Assembly (NCBI GenBank): GCA_963931925.1
Contig: OZ007569.1
Location: 42,642,521 to 42,706,520, forward strand
Source: Onchidella celtica
Lineage: Eukaryota; Mollusca; Gastropoda; Systellommatophora; Onchidiidae
Direction: 5' to 3'
Length of the DNA: 64,000 nt
Part shown: in pieces, positions 12,248-24,311 of the stretch
Numbering within the stretch: position 1 is the first letter of the stretch
Layout of the letters: every line of letters begins with the position of its first letter
Translations under genes and position numbers: made by a program
Notes under the pieces: model-generated
The model's input: only the letters and a program-made list of their open reading frames with translations
Databases searched by the model: none
Told to the model about the DNA's origin: nothing

Positions 12248-14100
12248 ATGGCGGAACTCCAACAACTAATGAAGTTGGGTAAGGAACTTGGCCTGGAGGG
12301 AGAGGAGCTACGCGGCTGGATTAAAGAACAGCAGGCGGATTTGCGCGATGAGCGTGCTAAGGATAGAGAGCGAGAAAAAGAGGCTCAAGACCGACAGAGA
12401 GAAGAGGAGAGAGAGTTTAAGTTAAAGGAGTTAGAGGCTCAGCAACAGGAAAGGGAGTTAAAGTTAAAGGAGATAGAAGCTCAAGAGCGGGAGACAGACG
12501 CGCGAGTAAGAATCGCGGAATTAGAACTCAAAAAGAATGCGCCAACAGAAACAGTTGAGCGGCAGGTACACAATAAAGGTGGCGTTAGGATTAAGCTCCC
12601 TACGTTCGACGACCGGAAGGACGACATAGACGCCTTCCTTTACAGGTTCGAACTGAACGCACAATTGCAATGGGGGGAAAATAAGGAATTATGGGCCACG
12701 TACCTGGCGTCTCTATTGCAGGGGCGAGCGTTAACCTACTTTAAAGAGCTACAGCGCGAAGACGTGCAAGACTACGATAAGCTGAAGGCTTTGCTGCTTC
12801 GCCGATTTGCGCGTACCGAGGAATATTTCCGGGAGCAGTTTAGGCGAGCACGTGCAGACACCAGGGAGGACTTTGCTGCCTTCGTCGCGAGACTAACTGA
12901 GTATTTCGCGAACTGGGTAGACTTGGCGCATGTGGGCACGGATTTCGCTAAACTGAAAGACCTAATGATCCGTGACCAGCTGTACGCGTCGTGCCACAAA
13001 GATCTGGTGGCTTTCCTGAAAGAGAACGAACCCGCGACGGTGCAGGAGGCGTCTAAGTTGGCGGAGGCATACCGTACGGCGCATCCGTCCAAACCAGTCG
13101 CCAGGGCGTACGTCCAAGATACTGGGTACGTCGCCGTTGTCGAGGGGTCGCCGGCAGGCCTTGGGGACAGGTCGCGTCAGCGTGGTGCCTATTGCGGGCA
13201 AGCCCAGGGGCAGCGTAGGGGCTATCACCAATCACCGGCATATGGATCCGGTAAGTTTGACCGAGCAGGAGGGCTAGGTCGCGGTAATGGCCGGGGGCGA
13301 ATTGTGACCTTTGCCGATGACCGACGGCATAGGGACTCTAGTTCCGGTCGCGATGGGTCACGGGGACCCAGGCCTAGGGCAGCACAGGGAGCGGAGTGTT
13401 GGACTTGCGGACGCGTGGGTCACTTTTCGCGCGAGTGTAGGGCCGCGAAGTGTTGGAACTGCGGAAGAGCAGATCACATCAGCGTGAACTGCCCGGCAGG
13501 TAGGATAGCGGCGAACGTGGACAGTAGCTCCAGTCCATGTTCCCCAAATAAATTTCACCATGCGGCTGCGTGTGTTACATCGGACAACGGAGGCGGACAG
13601 TATTCTAAGTGTCCCAGTTGTGAGAAGTTATTATCTTCCGGTGTTTTACCTTGCGGGAGAAAGATCCCCGTTATAAATTCATGTCATACAGGAGGTGGTC
13701 TTAGGGTTTATCCGGGGTTTGTTGGGGACGAACCGGTCTCGGTTTTACGAGATACAGGATCTACCGTTGTGGGAGTGCATAGGGACTGCATTCGGGATTC
13801 ACAGCTTACAGGTGAGACTGTCCCGTGCATCCAATTTTCGGGGGCCATTGAGAAGTTACCCATGGCAAGAATAGTGATAGATACACCTTTCCTTAGCGGG
13901 GAAGTCGAAGCAGTCGTTGGTTGTTTTCCAGGCGCCCAGCTCATCATTGGGAATGTATCACGGGTAGTTTCCCCTTCCGATGAGAACGTGCAAGCATGGT
14001 CGCAATCAAAAGGTATTGACTTTTGCGCCGCGGTCGAAACACGCCGACGGGTAGCCGATAAAGATAAGATTAGACCTTTGGCTACGCCAGCGGTCAACCT
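12248..14100 (+). mobile_element. Inner element: gag-like and protease region
   Basis: Starts at ATG 12248 with MAELQQLMKLGKELGLEG. A highly charged Glu/Arg/Lys coiled-coil stretch follows (about residues 30-100), then a capsid-like helical region related to retrotransposon gag domains (IDAFLYRFE...YFKELQ...), then a Gly/Arg-rich linker and CCHC zinc knuckles of the CWNCG...H...C type (about residues 380-420). An aspartic protease-like segment with the catalytic-type RDTGSTVVG sits near residue 500. Expected role: virion-like particle formation, RNA binding and processing. Confidence 0.88.
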
Positions 14101-16376
14101 AGATATCACGCCAGAGCGCTTGGCGAAATTACAAAGGGAGGACCCGTCATTAAACCCATGTTTTGGGGAAGCGCGAACCGAGAAAACGAGGAGATATAAG
14201 AACGGGTCGTCCTCTTTTTTTGTTCAGGCGGGCATTCTGTTCCGTATGTACGTCACAGTGGCTTCCGTTCAAAAGCAGGTCGTCGTGCCGCGGTCGTTAA
14301 TTGCTACAGTATTGCGTCTGGCCCATGATGTCCCATTAGCGGGTCATATGGGAAGTACTAAAACCAAGCAGAGAGTTCTGAAAGATTTTTATTGGCCGTC
14401 AGTATACAGAGATGTACGTTTATATTGTAAGACGTGCAGTGCGTGCCAAAAGACGACGCATAAGGGTCGTTCACCCCAGGCTCCTCGTCAAAAGATCCCC
14501 ACGGTTTCGGAACCGTTTAAAAAGGTTTCAGTACCTTGTTGATTTAAGAGAAAGACTATCTTCAGCGCGCACTATAGCAGAAAAAGCGTCTAGTATCGCT
14601 TCGAAAAGAGCAAAAGACTATAAAGATAGAGGTTCCAAACTGAGAATTTTTGAGCCAGGAGACAAGGTTCTGTTGTTGTTACCTACGGACCATAATAAGT
14701 TATTGATGACATGGAAAGGTCCTTATGTTATTGAGCGAGTTGTTTCAAAGGTAGATTACGCTATCCACATTGATGGAGCGAGTAAGGTTTTCCATGTTAA
14801 TATGCTACAGAGATTTTATGAGAGACCACAGTATCTGTGTGCACAGACAAGACCAGAGGAGACTGTCTTCTCTATTGCTTGTACGGGGGTCGTAGACCAG
14901 TTGGACTGTGACGTAAGCGACACCGAGGCGCAGGAGGAGTTACAAATTCAATTGCCGGAGTTAACTCCGACACAAGGTTACAGGGACGTAAAAATTAACC
15001 CTGACCTTACAAGTTCAAGGCGTAGGGAACTTGAGACCCTGTTAGCGTCATTTCCGGATGTTGTTACGGATTTGCCGGGTCGCACTACGGTGATCCAGCA
15101 CCAAATAAAGTTGACTTCGGATAAGCCGGTATTTCTTAGACCTTGTCCGCTGCCGTTTTCTTCGAGAGATAGAGTCATAAAGGAAGTGGAGTCAATGTTG
15201 AAGTTAGATGTGATAGAACCATCAACATCGCCGTATTCATCACCCATCGTCCTCGTGAAAAAACTTGATGGATCGGTGCGGTTCTGTATTGATTTTCGAA
15301 GATTGAACACTATTACGGTAGGCGATAGGGAGCCTATTCCGTTTCAGGAGGAACTAATAGCTTCATTGGCCGGGTCCACGTGGTTTTCCAAGATAGATTT
15401 GACGAAAGGGTATTGGGAAATCCCGCTTACTGAGGAGTCTAAAAAATACACGGCGTTCCAAACGCCCATTGGATTATTCCAATTTAAGGTCATGCCATTT
15501 GGGTTGGTAAACGCGCCAGCGACGTTTGCACGATTAATGAGATTAGTGTTGAAGGACATACCTAATGTCGTGTCATTCTTTGACGATATAGCATGCCATA
15601 CGTCGACATGGTCTGATCATATTCAGACACTAACAGTAATTTTTCAACGATTACGTCATTTTGGGTTAACTGCTAAACCCGCAAAGATGGATTTGGCATG
15701 CCCAGAGATAGTATTCTTAGGACATATTGTGGGTAGAGGTGTTCAGAGACCTGAAGAAACAAAAATTGACAAGTTAGTAGGGTTGCAAATCCCTAAAACA
15801 AAGAAACAAGTCAGAAGCTTAGTGGGAATTTTAAATTATTACAGAAAGTTCATTCCAAATTTTTCCTCCTTGTCATCTTCTCTTACTGACCTTACTAAGA
15901 AGGGACAACCCGATAAGGTCCAGTGGACGTCTGAATGTCAGACAGCATTTGATAATTTGGTGACAGCACTATCATCGTCACCCATTCTGATATTACCCGA
16001 TTTTCGATCTAATTTTATCCTCAGAACGGATGCGTCGGACTCTGGTGTCGGCGCTTGTCTTCTACAGGAGAAGAACGAATGTCTCCATCCTGTATGTTAT
16101 GTCAGTGGGAAGTTATTGCAGAGAGAAAGAAAGTATTCTGTGATAGAGCGTGAGTGTCTTGCCATTGTCTGGTCCGTCCAGAAACTAGGACGTTATCTCA
16201 TGGGACGAGAATTTTGTATCCAGACAGACCACAAGCCACTGACATTTTTGTCGAAGAATCGTTCGTCCAGCCCACGCTTGTCTAGATGGGCATTGGCTTT
16301 GCAGCCGTATACCTTCGTTATTCAACCAATTCCAGGAACCAGCAATCATATCGCCGACTACCTTAGTCGAGCCTAG
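14100..16376 (+). mobile_element. Inner element: pol region (integrase-type segments, RT, RNase H)
   Basis: First comes an integrase zinc-binding segment (H...H...CKTCSACQ, about 14.3-14.45 kb), then an integrase C-terminal GPY-type segment (WKGPYVIERV, about 14.7 kb). Reverse transcriptase follows: VRFCIDFRRLN, KIDLTKGYW, FGLVNAPATF and SFFDD. RNase H (TDASDSGVG...QTDHKPL) ends near 16376 with YLSRA. Integrase ahead of RT is copia-like order in a gypsy-type RT and is the hallmark of the Gmr1 group. Confidence 0.88.
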
Positions 16377-16722
16377 GGGAAGATTTCAGGAGCTTATACA
16401 TCAGAGGACAGGAACATTGACAGGATCTGTGTGAATGAGTCGACTTTAAAATATTGACATTATAAATATGATATGAAGAATGGTTGATAGGTTGAATGGT
16501 TTTTGATTCTGTATTAAGTATTGTGATTAGTTAGCTATTCATGATGTGACACATATATGCAGGCCATATTGATCCCCATGTTTTCCCCTGATTTCGGTAT
16601 TCTATATACTAGGGGAACTGGTAGGTCATTTTTAATGTAGGTATTGCTCAGGCTCACTCGTTGACAGTCATCTTGATGCGATTTGAAATTAATTGCATTA
16701 ATTTTTTTGGGGTGGGGGATGA

Positions 16723-17589
16723 TGTCACGAGTGGAGTGAGCGATAGTTAATAATTACGGGGGGAAAGGAGGAGAGTAAAATTAACGCACGGAGACAGGGA
16801 AGAAAAGTCGTGCATGTCATGAGTGGGGGGTCTGAAGGAGGCGAAAGCGCTGTATAACTATCACTGCAAGTTAGAAGGTCCTAGGGAGCGGATCTGTGAA
16901 TAATAGCCCATCGGGCAGAGATAAAAGGAAGCAGTCGAGAAGACTAGTGAGAGTCTTTCCAGTTATGACTGGTGTCGGGGACGGGCCGCAGAGCCACCTC
17001 GATGAGCACAGGGGATAGGCCAGCATAGGGCCGGAGGCCACACATAGGCCAGAAGTGAGGCTGTCAGTGCAGGACAGTAGAGGCACATAAAGTCGTGGCA
17101 GTCAGGCCACGGACAGGGACGTAGATATGAGAGTGAATGAGAGACTATATTGTTGCCATGTTGATAGGCTAGTGAACTGATACTATGTTGTTGCCATGTT
17201 GATGGCTATGGAATTAATAATGTGTTATTGCCCTGCTGAGGTGCTAGGGGAGTGCTAAGGTGTATGACAATAGGAAGGTGATACTGAGAGACTGCGGTGC
17301 CAGTGAATCATTAATGTACTATTAAGACCCTGAGGGGAGAGGCTGAGGCCGAAGTGCCTTTAGGAGTAACTACCGGATTGTGGATCCGAGGGAGCGTGTG
17401 TGTGAGAATAAGGCCGTTGTACGGCAGTCATTTCAATAATATAATGTATGTAATTGCGCTATTACATGTGTAATTATGTTTAATAAATGTGTGAGTCTGA
17501 TGGATTGTTTTGTTAAGTGTTAAACTTGTTTGTTCGTGATTGTCGTCCTGTCATAAACTATTACATCTCCCAGTCTGGGATTTGTGACA
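16723..17589 (+). repeat. 3' LTR of inner element (short form)
   Basis: 867 bp and, by eye, identical to the 5' LTR at 10434-11300. Preceded by the polypurine tract GGGGTGGGGGATGA. It ends TTTGTGACA and is followed by target duplication GTTTG. Confidence 0.93.
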
Positions 17590-17594
17590 GTTTG

Positions 17595-20500
17595 AAACGC
17601 CGTGTATTGTTTAGACTCCTCAGTAAGCGGGATTTCCCAATACCCTTTCGTCAAATCTATCTTGGAAAACCACGTGGACCCGGCCAATGAAGCTATTAAT
17701 TCCTCCTGGAGCGGAATAGGCTCCCTATTGCCTACCGTAATAGTGTTCAATCTTCGAAAATCAATACAGAACCGCACCGATCCATCAAGTTTTTTCACGA
17801 GGACGATGGGTGATGAATACGGCGATGTTGATGGTTCTATCACATCTAACTTCAACATTGACTCCACTTCCTTTATGACTCTATCTCTCGAAGAAAAGGG
17901 CAACGGATACGGTTTAAGAAATACTGGCTTATCCGAAGTCAACTTTATTTGGTGCTGGATCACCGTAGTGCGACCCGGCAAATCCGTAACAACATCCGGA
18001 AATGACGCTAACAGGGTCTCAAGTTCCCTACTCCTTGAACTCGTAAGGTCAGGGTTAATTTTTACGTCCCTGTAACCTTGTGTCGCAGTTAACTCCGGCA
18101 ATTGAATTTGTAACTCTTCCTGCGCCTCGGTGTCGCTTACGTCACAGTCCAACTGGTCTACGACCCCCGTACAGCCGTAGAGAAGACAGTCTCCTTTGGT
18201 CTTGTCTGTGCACACAGATACTGTGGTCTCTCATAAAATCTCTGTAGCATATTAACATGGAAAACCTTACTCGCTCCATCAATGTGGATAGCGTAATCTA
18301 CCTTTGAAACAACTCGCTCAATAACATAAGGACCTTTCCATGTCATCAATAACTTATTATGGTCCGTAGGTAACAACAACAGAACCTTGTCTCCTGGCTT
18401 AAAAATTCTCAGTTTGGAACCTCTATCTTTATAGTCTTTTGCTCTTTTCGAAGCGATACCAGACGCTTCTTCCGCTATAGTGCGCGCTGAAGATAGTCTT
18501 TCTCTTAAATCAACAAGGTACTGAAACCTTTTTAAACGGTTCCGAAACCGTGGGGATCTTTTGAAGAGGAGCCTGGGGTGTACGACCCTTATGCGTCGTC
18601 TTTTGGCACGCACTGCACGTCTTACAATATAAACGTACATCTCTGTATGCTGACGGCCAATAAAAATCTTTCAGAACTCTCTGCTTGGTTCTAGCACTTC
18701 CCATATGACCCGCTAGTGGAACATCATGGGCCAGACGCAATACTGTAGCAACTAACGACCGTGGCACGACGACCTGCTTTTGAACAGAAGCCACTGTGAC
18801 GTACATACGGAACAGAATGCCCCCCTGAACAAAAAAAGAAGATGACCCGTTCTTATATCTCCTCGTTTTCTCGGTTCGCGCTTCCCCAAAACATGGGTTT
18901 AATGATGGGTCCTCCCTTTGTAATCTCGCCAAGCGCTCCGGCGTGATGTCTAGGTTGACCGCTGGCGTAGCCAAAGGTCTAATCTTGTCTTTATCGGCTA
19001 ACCGTCGGCGTGTTTCGACCGCGGCGCAAAAGTCAATACCTTTTGATTGCGACCATGCCTGCACGTTCTCATCGGAAGGGGAAACTACCCGTGATACATT
19101 CCCAATGATGAGCTGGGCGCCTGGAAAACAACCAACGACTGCTTCGACTTCCCCGCTAAGGAAAGGTGTATCTATCATTATTTTTGCCATGGGTAATTTC
19201 TCAATGGCCCCCGAAAATTGGATGCACGGGACAGTCTCACCTGTAAGCTGTGAATCCCGAATGCAGTCCCTATGCACTCCCACAACGGTAGATCCTGTAT
19301 CTCGTAAAACCGAGACCGGTTCGTCCCCAACAAACCCCGGATAAACCCTAAGACCACCTCCTGTATGACATGAATTTATAACGGGGATCTTTCTCCCACA
19401 AGGTAAAACACCGGAAGATAATAACTTCTCGCAACTGGGACACTTAGAATACTGTCCGCCTCCGTTGTCCGATGTAACACACGCAGCCGCATGATGAAAT
19501 TTATTTGGGGAACATGGACTGGAGCTACTGTCCACGTTCGCCGCTATCCTACCTGCAGGGCAGTTCACGCTGATGTGATCTGCTCTTCCGCAGTTCCAAC
19601 ACTTCGCTCCCTGTGCTGCTCTAGGCCTGGGTCCCCGTGACCCCTCGCGACCGGAACTAGAGTCCCTATGCCGTCGGTCATCGGCAAAGGTCACAAGTCG
19701 GCCCCGGCCATTACCGCGACCTAGCCCTCCTGCTCGGTCAAACTTACCGGATCCATATGCCGGTGATTGGTGATAGCCCCTACGCTGCCCCTGGGCTTGC
19801 CCGCTATAGGCACCACGCTGACGCGACCTGTCCCTAAGTCCTGCCGGCGACCCCTCGACAACGGCGACGTAGCCAGCATCTTGGACGTACGCCCTGGCGA
19901 CTGGTTTGGACGGATGCGCCGTACGGTATGCCTCCGCCAACTCAGACGCCTCCTGCACCGTCGCGGGTTCGTTCTCTTTCAGGAAAGCCACCAGATCCTT
20001 GTGGCACGACGCGTACAGCTGGTCACGGATCATTAGGTCTTTCAGTTTAGCGAAATCCGTGCCCACATGCGCCAAGTCTACCCAGTTCGCGAAATACTCC
20101 GTTAGTCTCGCGACGAAGGCAGCAAAGTCCTCCCTGGTATCTGCGCGTGCTCGCCTAAACTGCTCCCGGAAATATTCCTCGGTACGCGCAAATCGGCGAA
20201 GCAGCAAAGCCTTCAGCTTATCGTAATCTTGCACGTCTTCGCGCTGTAGCTCTTTAAAGTAGGTTAACGCTCGCCCCTGCAATAGCGACGCCAGGTACGT
20301 GGCCCATAATTCCTTATTTTCCCCCCATTGCAATTGTGCGTTCAGCTCGAACCTGTAAAGGAAGGCGTCTATGTCGTCCTTCCGGTCGTCGAACGTAGGG
20401 AGCTTAATCCTAACGCCAGCTTTATTGTGTACCTGCCGCTCAACTGTTTCTGTTGGCGCATTCTTTTTGATTTCCAACTCGGCGATCTTTACTTGCGCCT

Positions 20501-20879
20501 CTATCTCCTTTAATTTTAATTCCCTCTCCTGAGCCTGTTTCTCCTGTTGCTGATGCAACTCCTTTAACTTAAACTCCCTTTCCTGTTGCTGAGCCTCTAA
20601 CTCCTTCAACTTAAACTCTCTTTCCTCTTCCTGAGCCTTAGCCTCTCTTTCCTGTTGCTTAAACTCCCTTTCCTGTTCCTTATCCTTAGCCTCTCTTTCC
20701 TGTTGCTTAAACTCCCTTTCCTCTTCTCTCTGTCGCTCTTGAGCCTCTTTTTCTCGCTCTCTATCCCTAGCACGCTCATCGCGCAAATCCGCCTGCTGTT
20801 CTTTAATCCAGCCGCGTAGCTCCTCTCCCTCCAGGCCAAGTTCCTTACCCAACTTCATTAGTTGTTGGAGTTCCGCCAT
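17595..20879 (-). mobile_element. Outer element: gag, protease and 5' part of pol
   Basis: Minus-strand equivalents of the inner coding parts. The gag-like start is ATG at 20879 with a longer coiled-coil repeat (extra EREFKQQEREAK units), then capsid-like region, zinc knuckle, protease-like RDTGSTVVG, integrase-type segments and the first part of RT (KIDLTKGYW near 17640). The protein level is very close to the inner copy, so the two share a recent source. The main visible difference is the number of coiled-coil repeat units. Confidence 0.88.
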
Positions 20880-21825
20880 TTCACAGATTTATGGTTATGG
20901 TATCTATTATAAGACGATCAACCTGTCGGTATGATCACTAACGATACGACCAGAGACCTGAGATCACACCAGATATAACCAGGCCTACTTGTATCAAATA
21001 CAATTCAGAAATTTACCTTTACAGCACAACTAATTCTATATTCACAAAATGCACTGCACTATTAATAATAAAAAGGAGTAGAAAAGACAAGAATAAGGAA
21101 ATTCAGTAGAAAGACCACAAGTACGTCAAGGACAACGAACCAGACTAGGACAAAGCTTCTACAAAAAAACTATACTGGAAAAAAAAATGCAATCTACTAC
21201 GCCGATTACACAACACGGTACGAACAAGAACAGAGTCTGAAAAAAAAGAACGTATCTACAGAAAGGTAGAAGAGGGACAAGAGAAACGTCTTCCTAAAAC
21301 AACGAGGAAGATGGAACGGCACAATCTAAACACAAATACAGGTCCCTACAGAACTGTTCACTGTGATGAACGAAGTTCCAAAGTTTACCACACCTTTTTA
21401 AAAGGATAAACTAAGTTCAACACAGCAAACCCGCGCCACCGCCCGTATAACCTATAACGACAACAAAAACAGCAAAAACAGGGAAAAAGACAAATTAAAG
21501 GAACAGCCCACAATCCAGGGCACAAAACTTCAGCTTCACTTAACTTTTGAAATTTTGAGTAAAACTTCTCCCTTCAATCGGAGCTCTGGCTGCTCGTCTC
21601 CTCAGGCTGCACGCACACACACTGTCTCTCTGAAAGTTTAAGTACACATTAGTACATATTTATAGCAATACATGCATCAATACATATTTATAAACATATA
21701 TAAATCATATCATCATGACATTTCCATTCATCCCACGAACAAAGACAACAGCACAAATTCCTAGCACAACAGAAAAACAACTAGACACAACGAATGCACA
21801 ATGTCAAAATGACCACAGGCAAACA

Positions 21826-21861
21826 GGACGAGCCCCCAGTGTCACAACGGACGAGCCCCCA
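21826..21861 (-). promoter_or_regulatory. Duplicated tRNA-Pro-type primer-binding site of outer element
   Basis: Reverse complement of TGGGGGCTCGTCCG at 21848-21861 and a near-copy at 21826-21838, directly inside the 5' LTR. The same tandem arrangement as in the inner element shows that the duplication is a family trait. Confidence 0.82.
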
Positions 21862-21862
21862 G

Positions 21863-23084
21863 TGTCACAAATCCCAGACTGGGAGATGTAATAAGTATGA
21901 CAGGACAACAATCACAAACAACAAGTTTAACACTTAGCAAAACAACCCATCAGACTCACACATTTATTAAACATAATTGTACATATACTAGCGCAATTAC
22001 ATATATTATATTATTGAAATGACTGCCGTACAACGGCCTTATTCTCACACACACGCTCCCTCGGATCCACAATCCGGTAGTTACTCCTAAAGGCACTTCG
22101 GCCTCAGCCTCTCCCCTCAGGGTCTTAATAGTACATTAATGATTCACTGGCACCGCAGTCTCTCAATACCACCTTCCTATTGTCATACACCTTAGCACTC
22201 CCCTAGCACCTCCGCAGGGCAATAACACATTAGTATTTCCATAGCCATCAACATGGCAACAACATAGTATCAGTTCACTAGCCTATCAACATGGCAACAA
22301 CATAGTATCAGTTCACTAGCCTATCAACATGGCAACAACATAGTATCTCATTCACTCTCATATCTACGTCCCTGTCCGTGGCCTGACTGCCACGACTTTA
22401 TGTGCCTCCACTGTCCTACACTGACAGCCTCACTTCTGGCCTATGTGTGGCCTCCGGCCCTATGCTGGCCTATCCCCTGTGCTCATCGAGGTGGCTCTGC
22501 GGCCCGTCCCCGACACCTACAAGAATAACATTACATTGGTATAATACCCTACCATTTCTATTCACTCCACCTCTCCTTACAGTCCATGACGCAGACACAC
22601 ACTAGTTCACCTTTCACTCACCACACATCTTACGGTAACACACTTCCATCGGAGTACACACTACTCACTCGGGCTACAAATCCATGAACTCACTTTCATC
22701 TATCGCTCATGGCGCACATTGCTATATCCAATATCAAGGACTTCCACATTCCTCACATATACTTATTCACATCATGGTAATAGACGAATATAATATAATA
22801 CATCAATCATAATAATCAATCAACGTTCTACATACCAGTCATAACTGGAAAGACTTTCTCCTAGTCTTCTCGACTGCTCCCTTTATGTCTGCCCGATGGG
22901 CTATTATTCACAGATCCGCTCCCTAGGACCTTCTAACTTGCAGTGATAGTTATACAGCGCTTTCGCCTCCTTCAGACCCCCCACTCATGACATGCACGAC
23001 TTTTCTTCCCTGTCTCCGTGCGTTAATTTTACTCTCCTCCTTTCCCCCCGTAATTATTAACTATCGCTCACTCCACTCGTGACA
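21863..23084 (-). repeat. 5' LTR of outer element (long form)
   Basis: 1222 bp, about three differences from the partner LTR at 7944-9165. It contains the 319-bp GT...AG segment (22517-22835 by offset) and three 36-bp units. Target duplication CAGAT follows at 23085-23089. Confidence 0.93.
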
Positions 23085-23089
23085 CAGAT

Positions 23090-23696
23090 AAGCGTGAGAT
23101 TTGTCCGTTTTTCCATTTCATACGCAAAATAATTGAAAATAAAAATACAAAGGGTGTGGAAATGATGCCTTCTTGGAGTTCCATTCATATGTTTTGTGAA
23201 CTGCGAGTCATCAATAAAATTATATCGTGGATCTCCCTGAGTGTATTCTCACAACTACAGAACTCTCTTTTGCCAAATATTCTGTGAACTCCTTAAAGGA
23301 ATTTTACTCTTTTTTTTTCCATTGATTATGGGGAATTGCAATATCTTAAGTGTTTATGAATAAAAGATAAGGAATACATTTCCTGCGAAATATGTTCTTT
23401 TTTTTTTTTTTTTTATTTCCTCTCCTGTGAAATTAAGCCCTTTGCACTTGCTCAGTTTCGTGATAGTGTCGGGGAAAAGAGAATCAAAGTAAGCTGTTGC
23501 TCGCAGATGGAATCACTCTTTACTTTGATGTAGAGTCTCCTGAAAAAAAAACAAAAAACACTTTGCGGCGAGCGTTCAGTACAACAGGCTTTACGATATC
23601 ATTAATTAGTTTTGGCAGAGTAGACGAAAGCCACAGGTCTTTAATTTAAACTGAGCCAGGACCGATGACTCATACAATGTCGGGTATAGTTTAGGA
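23090..23696. other. Non-coding stretch between retrotransposon and gene A
   Basis: AT-rich, with a T-run at 23398-23415. I looked here on the minus strand for a fourth exon of gene A (a conserved PDW...C...W block) and did not find one. Confidence 0.5.
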
Positions 23697-23852
23697 CAGT
23701 GTTTCTCAACCTTTTTTTGTTCCAGCCCCACCTCACTTCACACACACACACAAAAACGTGCTTCCCATCGTGATCGGACAGTATGTACAAACAGATTTTC
23801 CCATGCCCCACCAAAATAATGCCACTCCCCACAGGGAAACATTGGGTAAAGG
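23697..23852. mobile_element. hAT-like terminal fragment
   Basis: ACAGTGTTTCTCAACC at the left edge is the typical end of hAT-family elements and their MITEs. No matching opposite end is visible before the next MITE, so this is probably a fragment that was itself interrupted. Confidence 0.4.
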
Positions 23853-24050
23853 TAGGTTTCCATGTGTACGTAATGCGTAATGCGCAATGCGTGATGCGTA
23901 AACAACGTTTACATGGAAATTTAACTAAAGTGTATCCATGTGTGCGTGATGCGTTGTGCGTATTCGAACATACACGCACACATGGAAAAGGGCAATACGT
24001 ATTACGCATCACGCATTGCGCATTACGCATTACGTACACATGGAAACCTA
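23853..24050. mobile_element. Near-perfect hairpin MITE with TA target site
   Basis: Terminal inverted repeats of about 49 bp, starting TAGGTTTCCATGTGTACG and ending with the exact complement, enclose about 100 bp that also contains shorter inverted copies of the same ATGCGT motifs. Flanking TA on both sides suggests a Tc1/mariner-type target. Total 198 bp, no coding capacity. Confidence 0.85.
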
Positions 24051-24063
24051 GCTTAAGGGGGGG

Positions 24064-24275
24064 GGGGGGTATCACACTGAGCAGGGTCAGACACAGTCAG
24101 ATGCTGCCAGTAAAATTAACACCAAAACAATAATGGTAAACGCTGACTGTGTCTGAACGGGCATAGTATGATAGGGTCATCCCGGATTTACTAAGAAAAC
24201 ATAAGAAACTGTGGTGTGCACTTCTTGTCTGTCAGCACCTGACTGTGTCTGGCTGGGCTTAATACGATACCTCCC
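24064..24275. mobile_element. TIR MITE (GTATC...GACACAGTCAG ends)
   Basis: The left end GTATCACACTGAGCAGGG...CAGACACAGTCAG is matched by the inverted right end at 24240-24275. An additional internal inverted copy lies at about 24145-24170. Non-coding, about 210 bp. It lies just downstream of gene A exon 3. Confidence 0.65.
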
Positions 24276-24311
24276 TTAGGAAGTAAATTGAACTGTCGTA
24301 AAAACTCTTAC

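Larger units (their letters stand above)
10434..17589 (+). mobile_element. Inner Gmr1-like Ty3/gypsy LTR retrotransposon
   Basis: A plus-strand element of 7156 bp inserted into pol of the outer element, with the target duplication GTTTG on both sides (10429-10433, 17590-17594). Its two 867-bp LTRs (10434-11300, 16723-17589) look identical by eye, so it is very young. Parts in order: 5' LTR, duplicated primer-binding site, leader, gag-like region with coiled coil and CCHC zinc knuckles, protease, integrase-type segments, reverse transcriptase, RNase H, polypurine tract (16707-16722), 3' LTR. It belongs to the same family as the outer copy but to the short-LTR form. It is close to whole, with about one break in its coding region that the outer copy shares. 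Confidence 0.95.
7944..23084 (-). mobile_element. Outer Gmr1-like Ty3/gypsy LTR retrotransposon (interrupted by a second element)
   Basis: A minus-strand LTR retrotransposon about 8 kb long once the inner 7.2 kb element is discounted. The two 1222-bp LTRs (7944-9165 and 21863-23084) start TGTCACGAG and end TTTGTGACA. The element is flanked by the 5-bp target duplication CAGAT (7939-7943, 23085-23089). A polypurine tract borders the 3' LTR and a tRNA-Pro-type primer-binding site borders the 5' LTR. The pol order, with integrase-type sequence ahead of reverse transcriptase, is that of Gmr1-type gypsy elements. I count about three differences between the LTRs, so insertion was recent. It is broken: the inner insertion splits pol, and there is about one further break shared with the inner copy. 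Confidence 0.93.

Noticed and set aside
23641-24075. 144-codon minus-strand open frame
   Set aside because: Runs through the hairpin MITE and the hAT-like end; the repeated RNAQCVMRN-type peptides are the inverted repeat read twice.
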